A stretch of 64,000 bases of DNA from Fistularia commersonii (lineage: Eukaryota; Chordata; Actinopteri; Syngnathiformes; Fistulariidae), in contig JBBMNZ010000003.1 in NCBI GenBank assembly GCA_037954325.1, forward strand, positions 11,886,965-11,950,964. The letters are read 5' to 3'. How positions within the stretch are numbered: the first letter of the stretch is position 1; every line of letters starts with the position of its first letter. Shown in pieces: positions 1-9,884 of this stretch. The notes beneath the pieces are model-generated. The model searched no databases. It was not told where the DNA came from and saw only the letters and a program-made list of their open reading frames with translations. Position numbers and translations under genes: made by a program.

Positions 1-90
1 GGACTGGTGTGTTCTTGATGTGTTGGGGACCATGCAGCGGGATTGTTGGTGTTGGTTTTATTGTGGTATCATTATTATAAGTATTGTTAT

Positions 91-190
91 GTGTGTATAT
101 GTATGTGTGCATATATATATGTGTATATGTGTGTATGTGTATGTATGTATATATATATACGTAAATATATATATATATATATATATATAT
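91..190. repeat. alternating purine-pyrimidine microsatellite (TG/TA)n
   Basis: This is a run of GT, AT and GTAT units ending in about 12 uninterrupted AT pairs. Confidence 0.9.
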
Positions 191-367
191 CCCGGGGATC
201 CATGTGTGAAGAAAGTGCATCAGAGCCATGCTAAGCCAAAACGCCCCCACCACCGGACAAACATTCACTACACTCATTCACATGTGCATGTCCACATGCT
301 CCGTGAGCTCCTGCCCAAGTCTAGGGGATCCGTGTCTGAAGAAAGTGAGTCACAGCCGGGCTAAGAG
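190..367. repeat. direct duplication of a ~42-bp segment
   Basis: The segment near 194-235 (GGGGATCC, GTGTGAAGAAAGTG, CAGAGCC, GCTAAG) recurs near 325-366 with a few substitutions. It lies where the 3' LTR of the neighbouring retroviral remnant would be. Confidence 0.6.
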
Positions 368-568
368 AATTGGCCGAATTGTATAGCTCCCAAAAACAGA
401 ATATGGTTCTCACACATGATAATATAACACAGACAGTTTTGCCACATTACGTAAATTACTCCAACATTTCCCCCTGTTTATCATGTGTGAGCACTTTGTT
501 TCCTTCGCTCCACAGCTTCTTCTTCGTCAGATTTTCAGCTGCGAGGTCATCCGTTGCTCATTGTTCTT

Positions 569-769
569 TCAGTACAGTGGAGACTCTTCTTCTCTTTTGT
601 CCTCGCTAAACAGTTCTTTCAGTCCTATGATGTCATTATCTTCATTCTCCATTAATGGGTACGACTGTAGCTTTTGTTCTTCAGTTTCTGGTGTGAGGGC
701 TGTGATGATTATTCTGTTGGCGAGAGTTCTCATACACGGTATACAGCAACATCCACATAAGGTTAACAT
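569..769 (-). pseudogene. retroviral Env transmembrane C-terminal tail remnant
   Basis: The 66-codon frame begins with a cysteine cluster (CGCCCIPC) followed by a basic and aliphatic stretch, the pattern of the membrane-proximal cytoplasmic tail of gammaretrovirus-like Env proteins. The rest of env is missing. The short acidic C-terminus is not diagnostic. Confidence 0.55.
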
Positions 770-1119
770 TGACTACATTTAACATTGGCTACTGACAGGA
801 TGGATGACACTAAGGGTTTATATTTTCCAAAAATACTTCAACTCATTGCTCTGCAGGGAGACAGAATGGTTATTCAGGGTTTTAGGTGTTTTTCTATATT
901 CTCTACGACTTTCCTCATGTGATTTACTTGTGTTTCCTCTTCCTTTGTTTCCCATATATTTCCAAAATCTGGTCATCTGTATGGTCTACCATGTAAAATT
1001 TCATACGGTTTTAATCCTTCTGTGCTTATGACATTAATGTGCATTTTTACTAAGTCTAAGCATTGGGTCCATGGTCGTTCAGTTTCCTCCATGGTTTTTC
1101 TTAGACATTTTATTATTCC

Positions 1120-1672
1120 ATTCATTCTTTTCACTAGTCCTGCGCTTTATGGGTGGTAGGCACAGTGGTTTTTTAGTCTGATATCAAATAGTTTCCCTAC
1201 ATTAGTTATAACTTGGTTTTCAAAATGACTTTCGTTGTCACTATAGATTGTTTCTGGGATTCCGTGTCTGGCTATAATAGCTTTGCACAAAGCCTTGGCA
1301 ACTGTTATTGCATCTGGAGTTTTTGTTGGAACTATTTCTACCCACTTTGAGAAACCATCTATGAGGACCAGACAGTATTTCCTTCCCTCGCGTGGGCTGA
1401 GTTCTATAAAATCCATGTGTATAACTTGAAATGGATAATTGGCTTAGGAAATTTACCTCTTTGTGGTCTTAGATTCCCTTGTGCATTGTGTTTTGCACAT
1501 ATTAGGCACGCTCTACAGCAATGTTTTGCGAATGAATGAAATCCATACATCGTATAATACAATGACATTTGCTGGACCACCCCCCCTCGGTCCATGGCTC
1601 AATATTGCAGCCCACCGAGACAAATTCCTGGGAAGGACAGGTTTACCATCTGGGGAGACATAGATACCTTCT
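1120..1672 (-). pseudogene. retroviral integrase fragment (zinc-binding and core domains)
   Basis: Two frames cover this region. The upstream one contains CRACLICAKHN followed by GNLRPQRG, the C-x2-C half of the HHCC domain. The downstream one has DFIELSPREG, LVLIDGFSKWVEI, HGIPETIYSDNESHF and HCAYHP, which are the first and second catalytic Asp regions of the integrase core. SDNES replaces the usual SDNGS. The frames are not continuous, so the gene is broken. Confidence 0.8.
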
Positions 1673-1680
1673 GTCAGAAC

Positions 1681-2274
1681 CACGCCCCGTGCAGTCCATT
1701 TAGAACTGTCAAGGGCCGGTAGAGGACTCAGGCAGGGTGGGAACCACACCACCAAGGCTGAAATCAGGGTTGGAGCTGTTTTATTTAGGTAGGCAGGGTG
1801 TCTCAGGCAGGCAGGGTGTCGCAGAGGCAGGGTTGCAGGCAGGGCGTCGCAGAGGCAGGGTGTCTCAGGCAGACAGGGTGTCACAGGCAGGGTTACCAGA
1901 AAGGTCAGGATCTCAGGAAAGGGCCCCAGGCAGGGTTACCGGAAAGGTCAGGATCCCAGGAAAGGGCCCCAGGTAGGGTTACCGGAAAGGTCAGGATCTC
2001 AGGAAAGGGCCCCAGGCAGGGTTACCGGAAGGGTCAGGATCTCAGGAAAGGGCCCCAGGCAGGGTTACCGGAAAGGTCAGGGTAGCATCTCTTTTCCCCC
2101 CCCCCCCAATCCTTCAGCCCTGGGACCTCCAGTCAATCCTTCCTTAGAGCCTTCGCAATCCCTCGCAAATTCCCCGGCCCCGAGCAGAGCGTATCGCTGC
2201 TCTTTATGGGGCCGGATAATTAGCGGCAGCTGGTGCTGATTACCAATTTGACCCAGGTGTGTGAGACCCTGACA
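1681..2274 (-). mobile_element. LTR-like insertion inside the retroviral pol, 5-bp target duplication
   Basis: AGAAC occurs on both sides (1676-1680 and 2275-2279), and pol homology resumes across the gap. On the minus strand the insert starts TGTCAGGG, carries CCATAAAGAGC and, near the far end, AATAAAAC. This resembles a solo LTR. The far terminus (GGGGCGTG) lacks the usual CA, so the class is uncertain. Confidence 0.5.
1900..2085 (+). repeat. 43-bp minisatellite, about 4.3 copies
   Basis: Units start at 1900, 1943, 1986, 2029 and 2072 with the pattern AAAGGTCAGGATCTCAGG then AAAGGGCCCCAGGCAGGGTTACCGG. Sequence at 1790-1899 is a more diverged GGCAGGGTGTC repeat. The unit length (43) is not a multiple of three, so the open frames across it are artefacts. 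Confidence 0.92.
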
Positions 2275-2298
2275 AGAACGCTCAGTCGCCGGGCTCTA

Positions 2299-2590
2299 CT
2301 GTTGCACTGTCTTAGGAGCGTTAGTGTCAACATCCTGTGTCAGAGTACAGAGAGATGGAGGAAGTGGCTCAGCAGCTGCTCTCTTTGCGTTTAGGTCTGC
2401 AAATGCATTTCCTTTAGTCACAGAATCGATTCCTTTTGTATGCGTGGCGCATTTGCATACAGCCAATTGCTGAGGCTTCCTTACTGCAGATAGCAAAATG
2501 GTTAGCAGGATAGCGTGGGTGACTGGCTTCCCTGTTGATGTTACCATTCCCCGATTTTGCCAATACTGTGCAAAAGTAGGCACAGTGGAG
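2299..2590 (-). pseudogene. retroviral RNase H fragment
   Basis: The region encodes FAQYWQNRGMVTSTGKPV, LLSAVRKPQQLAV and CATHTKG followed by GNAFADLNAKRAA, the RNase H end of retroviral pol with its terminal H and D residues. Its reading frame begins inside the adjacent LINE tail, which is a by-product of that insertion. Confidence 0.7.
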
Positions 2591-2642
2591 AATGCATATT
2601 GACTTCTTCTACTTCTTCTTCTTCTTCTTTCGGCTTTTCCCG

Positions 2643-3941
2643 TCAGGGGTCGCCACAGCGAGTCAACTTTCTCCATCTAACCCTATTCTCTGTATCCTCC
2701 TCTCTCACACCAACTACCTTCATATCCTCTCTCACTACGTCCATAAACCTTCTCTTTGATCTTCCTCGAGACCTCTTGCCTGGCAGCTCCAATTCCAGCA
2801 TCCGTCTACCAATATATTCTCTATCCCTCCTCTGTACATGACCGAACCATCTCAGTCTGGCTTCTCTGGCCTTCTCTCCAAAACATCTAACATGTGCTGT
2901 TCCTCTGATAGACTCATTCCTGATCCTATCCATCCTGGTCACTCCCAAAGAGAACCTCAACATCTTCATCTCTGCAACCCCTAGTTCTGCCTGCTGTCTT
3001 TTGGTCATTGTAACAGTTTGTAGCCCATACATCATCGCTGGTCTTACCATTGTCTTGTACACCTTTCCTTTTATTCTGGCTGAAAGTCTTCTATCACAAA
3101 GCACCCCTGACACTTTTCTCCACCCATTCCAACCTGCTTGGACCCGTCTCTTCACCTCTTTTCCACACTCTCCGTTGCTCTGGACTGTTGACCCTCCGTT
3201 GCTCTGGACTGTTGACCCTAAGTACCTGAAATCCTCCAGCCTCTTGATCTCCACTCCCTGGAGCCTCACCGTTCCACCCGAGTTCCCCTCATTCACACAC
3301 ATATATTCTGTCTTGCTGCGACTAACTTTCATTCCTCTCCTTTCCAGAGGATACCTCCACCTCTCTAGATTTTCCTCTACCTGTTTTCTGCTCTCACTAC
3401 AGATCACAATGTCATCCGCAAACATCATGGTCCATGGGGATTCCTGTCTAACCTCATCTGTCCGCCTGTCCATCACCATTGCAAACAAGAAGGGGCTCAG
3501 AGCTGATCCCTGATGGAGTCCCACCTCCACCTTGAACTTCTCTGTTACCCCTACAGCACACCGCACCAGCGTCTCACAGCAAGCATACATGTCCTGCACC
3601 AGTCTAACATACTTATCTGCCACTCCAGACTTCCTCATACAATACCAGAGCTCCTCTCTTGGCACCCTGCCATATGCTTTTTCTAGGTCTACAAGAACAC
3701 AATGCAGCTCCCTCTGGCCCTCTCTGTACTTTTCTATCAGCATTCTCAACACAAATACTGCATCTGTAGTACTCTTCCTAGGCATAAAGCCATACTGCTG
3801 TTCACAAATGCTGACTTCTGCTCTCAGTCTAGTTTCCACCACTCTTTCCCATAACTTCATTGTATGGCTCATCAACTTTATCTCTCTATAGTTGCCGCAA
3901 TTCTGCACATCCCCTTTATTCTTTAAAATAGGCACCATCAC
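2643..3941 (-). CDS. RTE LINE reverse transcriptase domain (copy 1)
   Basis: The 432-codon frame begins mid-RT with VPILKNKGD, then NYREIKLMSH, QYGFMPRKSTTDAVF, VLVDLEKAYGRVPR, GLHQGSALSPFLFAMVMD and the catalytic FADD (MFADDIVIC). The C-terminal part has LGVTRMDRIRNESIRG and ARLRWFGHVQR, typical of RTE elements. VDLEKAYGRV has Gly where the other copies have Asp. A 24-bp in-frame tandem duplication lies at 3172-3219. Confidence 0.88.
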   Translation of the reverse strand: MMVPILKNKGDVQNCGNYREIKLMSHTMKLWERVVETRLRAEVSICEQQYGFMPRKSTTDAVFVLRMLIEKYREGQRELHCVLVDLEKAYGRVPREELWYCMRKSGVADKYVRLVQDMYACCETLVRCAVGVTEKFKVEVGLHQGSALSPFLFAMVMDRRTDEVRQESPWTMMFADDIVICSESRKQVEENLERWRYPLERRGMKVSRSKTEYMCVNEGNSGGTVRLQGVEIKRLEDFRYLGSTVQSNGGSTVQSNGECGKEVKRRVQAGWNGWRKVSGVLCDRRLSARIKGKVYKTMVRPAMMYGLQTVTMTKRQQAELGVAEMKMLRFSLGVTRMDRIRNESIRGTAHVRCFGEKAREARLRWFGHVQRRDREYIGRRMLELELPGKRSRGRSKRRFMDVVREDMKVVGVREEDTENRVRWRKLTRCGDP

Positions 3942-4404
3942 ACTTTGCCTCCATTCTTAAGGCATCTTCTTACTCTCTAAGATCCTGTTGAATAATCTAG
4001 TCAGAAAATCTACCGCTGCCTCTCCCACACCTCCACAGGTATATCATCAGGACCAACTGCCTTTCCACTCTTCATCCTCTTCAATGCCTTCCTTACTTCA
4101 CTTTTACTAATTTTTGCAACTTTGTGGTCTACAATAGTCACCTCTTCGACCCTTGCCTCTCTTTCATTTTCCACATTCATCAGCTCTTCAAAGTACTCTT
4201 TCAATCTTCCCATCACTCTTCTGCATCTGTCAATACATTTCCCTCTCTGTCCTTAATCACCCAGACCTGCTGTACATCCTTTCCATCTTTATCTCTCTGT
4301 TTCGCCAACCTGTATAGATCATTCTCACCCTCCTTACTATCCAACTGAGCATACAAGTCATCGTACGCCCTTTGTTTTGCGTTTGCTACCTCTATCTTTA
4401 CCAT

Positions 4405-5412
4405 TCACCGCATCTCCCTGAACTCCTGTATGTTCTCTTCAGTCCTCTCATTATCCCACTTCTTCTTCGCTAACCTTTTTCTCTGTATACACCTCTGCAC
4501 TTCCTCATTCCACCACCAAGTCTCCTTATCTACTTTCCTTCCAGATGACACACCAAATACTCTCTTACCGGTCTCCCTGATAACACTAGCTGTAGTTGTC
4601 CAATCATCTGGAAGCTCACCCTGACCACCAAGACCCTTTCTCAACTCCTCGCTGAAAACCATGCAACATTCCTCCCTTTTCAGCTTCCACCATTTTGTCC
4701 TCTGCTCTGCCTTTGTCCTCTTCATCTTCCTTGTCACCAGAGTCATCCTACAAACCACTATCCTATGCTGTCTGTCTACACTCGCACCTACAACTACTTT
4801 GCAGTCACTGATCTCTTTCAGGTTACCTCGTCTATACAAGATGTAGTCTACCTGCGTGCTCTTACCTCCGCTCTTATAAGTTACCCTATGTTCCTGTTTT
4901 TTCTGTAAAAAGGTATTCACTACAGCCATTTCCATCCTATTTGCAAAATCTACCACCATCTGTCCCTCTGCATTCCTATCCTGGATACCAAATCTGCCCA
5001 TCACTTCTTCATCCCCTCTATTGCCTTCACCAACATGTCCATTGAAGTCTGCACCAATTATCACTCTCTCATTTCTGGGAATATTCTGCATCACTTCATC
5101 TAACTCATTCCAGAACTTCTCCTTCTCTACAGATTCACATCCCACCTGTGGGGCATAGCCACTAACAACATTGAGCATCACACCTTCAATTGCCAGTTTC
5201 AGACTCATAAGTCTATCTGACATTCTTTTCACCTGTAGGACGTTCCTTACGAACTCCTCCTTCAAGATAACTCCTACTCCATTTCTCTTCTTGTCAGTAC
5301 CATAATAGTACAACTTAAAGCCTGCTCCTAAGCTTCTAGCCTTACTACCTTTCCACCTGGTCTCCTGGACACACAGTATATCCACCCCCCTTCTCTGCAT
5401 CATGTCGACCAA
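4405..5412 (-). CDS. RTE LINE apurinic-type endonuclease domain (copy 1)
   Basis: The 335-codon frame carries CVQETRWKG (catalytic Glu), LNVVSGYAPQVG, IIGADFNGHVGEG (catalytic Asp and Asn), VVNTF, TYKSGG then QVDYILYRR, and DRQHRIVV in place of the usual SDH-type motif. This is the exonuclease-endonuclease-phosphatase fold that nicks target DNA for target-primed reverse transcription. The start codon falls inside the domain because a frame break separates the first residues. Confidence 0.85.
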   Translation of the reverse strand: MVDMMQRRGVDILCVQETRWKGSKARSLGAGFKLYYYGTDKKRNGVGVILKEEFVRNVLQVKRMSDRLMSLKLAIEGVMLNVVSGYAPQVGCESVEKEKFWNELDEVMQNIPRNERVIIGADFNGHVGEGNRGDEEVMGRFGIQDRNAEGQMVVDFANRMEMAVVNTFLQKKQEHRVTYKSGGKSTQVDYILYRRGNLKEISDCKVVVGASVDRQHRIVVCRMTLVTRKMKRTKAEQRTKWWKLKREECCMVFSEELRKGLGGQGELPDDWTTTASVIRETGKRVFGVSSGRKVDKETWWWNEEVQRCIQRKRLAKKKWDNERTEENIQEFREMR

Positions 5413-5810
5413 CTCTCTACCTTTTCTGTCATGGTCCCAATATTCAAAGTCCCTACTCTCAGTCCCAGACTCTTTCCTTTCCTCCTCTCTCTCTGCTTCC
5501 GAACATGCACTCCTCCTCTTCTTCTTGTTCTTGTTCTTCTACAGTAGAAGTAGCCCAATTTCCATTAGTACCCTGTAGGTCATCAGTACCAATGGCGGTC
5601 GTTGTTAACCCGGTCCACGACCGATCCGGTATGGTATAGTTTTGGTTGACTAGCATGTTTGGTTTTGGCAAAAGTTTTACACCGGATGCCCTTCCTGACG
5701 CAACCCTCTGCATTTATCCGGGCTTGGGACCGGCACAGGGAGACACTGCTCCGTGCCCCCCCAAGGCAGGCTTGGAGAGACATAGGCCAGTGCCGCCCTG
5801 TGGCTGCATT

Positions 5811-5914
5811 ATGTTTAATAGGACATGATTTTCCAAATTTTACATCTAATTCACTCTAATCCAGACGCAGGTTTAAACGATATAGCCCTATGGTCAAAAA
5901 GTGCTTGTCTCAGA
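5811..5914. repeat. satellite monomer, left half of a split unit
   Basis: ATGTTTAATAGGACATGATT, CAGGTTTAAACGATATAGCC and GGTCAAAAAGTGCTTGTCTC match the ~175-bp repeat found at 11297-15314. The unit stops at the gypsy LTR at 5915 and resumes after 11296. Confidence 0.85.
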
Positions 5915-6383
5915 TTTCACAGTCTGCTCTCCGTCTCCCCTGCTTTGTTGCTCAGCCACACCCCTCATCAGCTTCACTGCTTTCACCTGCTGTTGTCACC
6001 TGCTCACCATCTCCAATCAAGCCAGCTTATATGCAGCCTCACTCCACTCACTCTTTGCCAGATTGTTTTCGCTCTCATGCCTGACTCTCCAGCGTTTATT
6101 TCCGGATTGCTTCCCTGGTATCGACTCGCCTCCGACCTCTGCATCTTGTCTCATCCCCGACCTATTGCGTCAGCCTCACCCCATCAGCTCCTCACCGCTG
6201 GTACCGTCAGCCAACCCGATCCAACTGCAGTCTTGTGGTACCGTTCCTGCCTGCCACACGAGAGACCTGGGTTCAAATCCAGCCATACCCACTGACTCAT
6301 TTGTGTGCCTGCTGAAATAAAACTGCTTCACTGCAGACCTGATTCATTTGTGCTGCAATTGGGTTCATCCTATCCCCTTTACA
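5915..6383 (+). repeat. gypsy 5' LTR (469 bp)
   Basis: It matches the 3' LTR from its first CAGTCTGCTCTCC to TTCATCC..TTTACA. The expected TGT start is mutated to TTT. It contains TTATATGCAG (TATA-like) and GAAATAAAACTG (poly(A) signal). It is longer than the 3' LTR because of short internal indels. Confidence 0.92.
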
Positions 6384-6400
6384 GTACAATCTGGCCAGCT

Positions 6401-7021
6401 ATGGACCCAGCGCACAATCCCACACCACTTAGTTGCCTCAAGACTACTGAGGGTGTCCTGCAGCAACATGTAGCCATGATGACTGCATCTGCTGCTGAGG
6501 CCAGGCAGGTTGCTGAGGCGCAGGGACAAATGCAATGGCTAGCAGCTCAACTTTCCCAGCTCTCCTTTTCCACTGGATCTGCCTCCTCCTCTGAAGCATC
6601 AGCTTCTGTACCAGCCTCTTCTCCTCCCAGAGACGCTCCTGAGCCCTGGGTGGGTACCCCGGAGCGTTACAACGGTGATCGAGAGACTTGTGGGCCCTTC
6701 ATCACCAACCGTTCTCTTCGGTTCGCCCTGCAACCCCGCACCTTCGCCACTGAACCAGCGAAGGTTGCTTTTGTCATCAACCGCCTGACGGGCAGAGCTC
6801 GGCTATGGAGAACAGCTGAGTGGGAGAGGCAGTCTCCAGCCTGTGCTTCCTTCAACCTGTTTCCTGCTGAGCTATGCAAGGTTTTCGGCTTTGAGAAGTG
6901 TGGTTCTGAGTCTGCAAGGGGACTGATGGGACTGAGACAAGGGGAAAGAACAGTAGCAGATTACTCCATCGAGTTCCACATGAGGGCCAGCCATAGCAGT
7001 TGGAACAGCTCAGCTCTCTAA
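6401..7021 (+). pseudogene. gypsy Gag, N-terminal part
   Basis: The ATG lies 17 nt after the 5' LTR (MDPAHNPTPL). The frame runs 206 codons through PEPWVGTPERYNGD, FALQPRTFATE, VAFVINRLTGRARLW and MGLRQGERTVADYSIEFHM, a capsid-like retrotransposon Gag region. A frameshift near 7000 ends it; the zinc knuckle continues in another frame. Confidence 0.85.
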
Positions 7022-7210
7022 TGTAGTCAGCCAAGCCATGGAGGAAGGCATCAAAGATGAACTGGTTTCGCATGACACCCCCATCACCTTGGACAGGGTG
7101 ATTGATTTAGTCATCTGAATCAATCTTCGAATCCAGGCTCATCAAGGGTAACCCAACGTTCTCTTCCAGCCCACTCCCATGGGGGTGCTTCTACAAGCAA
7201 CTCCACCTCA

Positions 7211-7843
7211 ATGGGTCAGCAGCCTGGGGATCCCGAACCCATGCAGCTGGGTCGCACCTCCCTCTCACTGGAAGAGAAGGAGCACTGCTGTAAGTCCAAC
7301 CTCTGCCTCTACTGTAGGGTAGCTGGACACTATATCTCCAGCTGTCCAGCAAAAAGCCAGAGCTCACCAGTAGCCGGGGAGACCCTGGTGAGCTCAACCA
7401 CCCTGCCACCTCCCCAAAGCTTGAGACCTTTGTTCCAAGGCCGCCTCCTCCTTCCAGATGGGCCCCACACCTTGGCCATCCTCATTGACTCTGGGGCTGA
7501 TGCCTGTATCATTGATGAGGAGGTTGTCCTGAAGCTGGGGCTCGAGCAGGTTCCTTTGCCTCACCTGGTTCCTGCCAGAGCCTTAGATGGACACATCTTG
7601 GGCACCGTCACACATCAGACCTCTCCTGTTCACCTGCTGCTCTCTGGTAATCATCACGAAACACTCCAGTTTCACATTCTGAGCTCTTCCTGTCAGCCTC
7701 TCATCCTGGGATATCCATGGCTCCATCTTCACAACCCTCACATTGACTGGGGCCATTCTGGAATGGAGCTCCTCCTGTCATCAGAGGTGCCTGCAGCAAG
7801 CCTCAGCTCCGCTTCACTTCTCCAGCTCCAGCCTTTCGCCTGA
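7211..7843 (+). pseudogene. gypsy zinc knuckle and aspartic protease
   Basis: The frame has CLYCRVAGHYISSC (C-x2-C-x4-H-x4-C), then ILIDSGADACII, a pepsin-like active site with DSGA, and QPLILGYPWLHLHNPHIDW, the usual protease end followed by the link to RT. The zinc knuckle binds the element's RNA, and the protease would process the polyprotein. Confidence 0.85.
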
Positions 7844-8454
7844 CCTCATCGGGGTGCCACCAGTGTACCATGATTTCCGCCAGGTCTTCAGCAAGGCCAG
7901 AGCTACGTCTCTTCTCCCACACCGCCCCTACGACTGCGCCATAGATCTCCTGCCTGGTACGTCAACTCCCAAGGGGCGCCTGTACTCCCTGTCAGAGCCC
8001 GAGAGAAGAGCCATGGAGACGTACATCAATGACTCCCTGGCCGCAGGCATCATTTGTCCATCTTCGTCTTCTGCAGGAGCAGGGTTTTTCTTCGTTGAGA
8101 AGAAGGACAAGACATTGAGACCCTGCGTAGACTACCGAGGACTGAATGAGATCACAGTAAAGAACCATTACCCACTGCCCCTCATCTCCACTGCCTTCGA
8201 ACTGCTCCAGGGGGCCACCATTTTCTCCAAGCTTGACCTGCGCAACGCCAACCACCTCGTCCGAATCAGAGAAGGCGATGAGTGGAAGACTGCATTCAAC
8301 ACCCCTACCGGATATCATGAGTATCTCGTAATGCCATTTGGCCTCACCAATGCCACTGCCGTCTTCCAGGCATTGATAAACGATGTGCTCCGACATGCTC
8401 AACCAATATGTCTTTGTGTATCTAGATGATATACTCATATTCTCCGGGTCCAAA
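7743..8454 (+). pseudogene. gypsy reverse transcriptase, N-terminal two thirds
   Basis: The frame has FRQVFSKARA, LPPHRPYDC-like start, RPCVDYRGLNEITVKN, FSKLDLRNANHLVRI and LVMPFGLTNATAVFQ. The catalytic YLDD (FVYLDDILIF) is in a shifted frame just after 8410, followed by stops near 8458 and 8528. LDLRNANH replaces the usual LDLRNAYH. Confidence 0.88.
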
Positions 8455-8554
8455 GAGTAACACATTCACCATGTACAGTCTGTCCTCCAGTGCCTCCTTG
8501 AGAACTCCCTATATGTAGGGAAAAGCTGAAAAGTGCGAGTTCCATGTCTCTTCA

Positions 8555-9304
8555 GTGTCTTTTCTGGGTAACATTGTGGCACAAGGCAACATCCAGATGG
8601 ACCCAGCCAAGGTCTCAGCTGTCACCTTCTGGCCCATTCCTGAAAACCGCAAACAGCTTCAGCGTTTCTTGGGGTTCGCCAATTTCTACCGGCGCTTCAT
8701 CCGTAATTACAGTTCTGTGGCAGCCCCTCTCGCCGCCCTGACCTCCTCCAAGGTGCCTTTCCAGTGGTCACCTCTGGCTGCAGCGGCCTTCCAGACCCTC
8801 AAGGGTCGATTCACCAAGTCACCCATCCTCCAGGTGCCTGACTCCCAACGACAGTTTGTGGTCGAGGTGGATGCCTCAGATGTTGGGGTAGGGGCCGTTT
8901 TGTCTCAGCGCTCCGGCACTGACCAAAAACTCCATCCCTGTGCCTTCTTCTCTCGATGCCTGTCCTCTGCTGAGAAGAATTACGACATTGGTAACAGAGA
9001 ACTGTTGGCAGTCAAGATGGCCCTAGAAGAGTGGCGCCATTGGTTGGAGGGCACCAAGGAGCCTTTTCTTGTGTGGACTGACCACAAGAATTTGGAGTAT
9101 ATATGCTCCGCAAAGAGACTGAACTCTCGCCAGGCCCACCGGTCCCTATTCTTTGCCCATTTTAACTTCGTCCTCTCTTACCGTCCTGGATCCCGCAATG
9201 CTAAGCCTGACGCCCTTTCTCGTCAGTTCCTGAGGGCAGAGGATTCTGGTTACAGACCTGAGCCCATCCTCCCCACATCCTGCCTTGTTGCCACATTGAC
9301 CTGA
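8555..9304 (+). pseudogene. gypsy RT thumb and RNase H
   Basis: The 249-codon frame contains VSFLGNIV, FLGFANFYRRFI, the RNase H start VVEVDASDVGVGAVLSQR, FFSRCLSSAEKNYDIGNREL, VWTDHKNLEYI and the closing SYRPGSRNAKPDALSRQ. This is one of the better preserved parts of the element. Confidence 0.9.
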
Positions 9305-9319
9305 GACATAGAGGAAAGG

Positions 9320-9832
9320 GTGAGAGCAGCCACAGAAGGACAGCTGGGTCCCAGCTCCTGCCCATCGAACTGCCTTTTCGTTTGTCCAGCCTTGAGATCG
9401 GAGGTGCTACAATGGGCCCACTCCTCCAAGCTCTCCTGCCCCCCTGGTGTGCTACAGACATGGCATGCCCTCCTTCAACGTTTTTGGTGGCCCACCTTGC
9501 AGGAGGATGTCCAAGAATTCATCAAGGCCTGTCCTACTTGCAGTCAACACAAGACCGGCCACCTGCTAGGCTACTTAAACCTCTTCCTGTTCCTCACCGC
9601 CCCATGGTCTCACATATCCTTGGACTTTGTCACTGGTCTTCCCGCCTCTGACGGCCACTCAGTCATCCTGACCATCGTGGACCGCTTTAGTAAGATGGCC
9701 CACTTTGTGCCTCTGCCCAAGCTCCCTACAAAAGAGACTGCTCAGTTGGTCCTGCTCCATGTTTTCCGCCTGCACGACCTCCCTGTTTATGTCGTGTCGG
9801 ACCGTGGGCCCCAGTTTTCTTCTGTGTTCTAG
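9320..9832 (+). pseudogene. gypsy integrase, zinc-binding and first core part
   Basis: The frame has WWPTLQEDVQEFIKACPTCS (HHCC region), LDFVTGLPASDGHSVI, IVDRFSKMAHFVPLPKLPT and VVSDRGPQFSS, giving the first two catalytic Asp. It ends at a TAG at 9830-9832 inside the core. Confidence 0.88.
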
Positions 9833-9884
9833 AAGGAGTTCTGCAGTCTGCTGGGTGCCACTGCCAGTCTGTCCTCTGGATTCC

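Larger units (their letters stand above)
1..2602 (-). mobile_element. endogenous retrovirus remnant, 3' half (RNase H, integrase, Env tail, polypurine tract)
   Basis: Retroviral pieces occur in the right order on the minus strand: RNase H-like (about 2570-2370), linker plus zinc-binding region and integrase core (about 1672-1120), Env transmembrane tail (769-569) and a polypurine tract with GGGGGAAA followed by TGTTGG near 465. The pieces carry stops and frameshifts, and the distance from integrase to Env tail is far too short for a full env, so it is a dead, internally deleted copy. The upstream pol is cut off by the LINE at 2603. Two later insertions disrupt it. It is probably a gamma/epsilon-like fish element, but the class is inferred. 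Confidence 0.7.
2603..5810 (-). mobile_element. RTE-clade LINE, near full length (copy 1)
   Basis: On the minus strand the element starts AATGCAGCC at 5810, has a 5' region, an AP-endonuclease, an RT, and ends in a GAAGAAG-type tail at 2603. The same ends appear in the other copies in this window. ORF breaks are few: endonuclease 5412-4405, linker near 4400-4010, RT 3941-2643. No target duplication was found: the left flank is retroviral sequence and the right flank is satellite. Confidence 0.9.

Noticed and set aside
91..190. CRISPR or regulatory array at the window start
   Set aside because: It is a simple AT/GT microsatellite without spacers.
1737..2085. Repetitive plus-strand frames (repeated RKGPQAGLPERSGSQ-like residues) that look like a repeat protein
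   Set aside because: The 43-bp unit is not a multiple of three, and the frames exist only because the minisatellite lacks stops in two phases.
3001..3891. Plus-strand frames of 170 and 119 codons rich in Ser, Phe and Leu
   Set aside because: They are antisense to the RTE reverse transcriptase and recur in each RTE copy.
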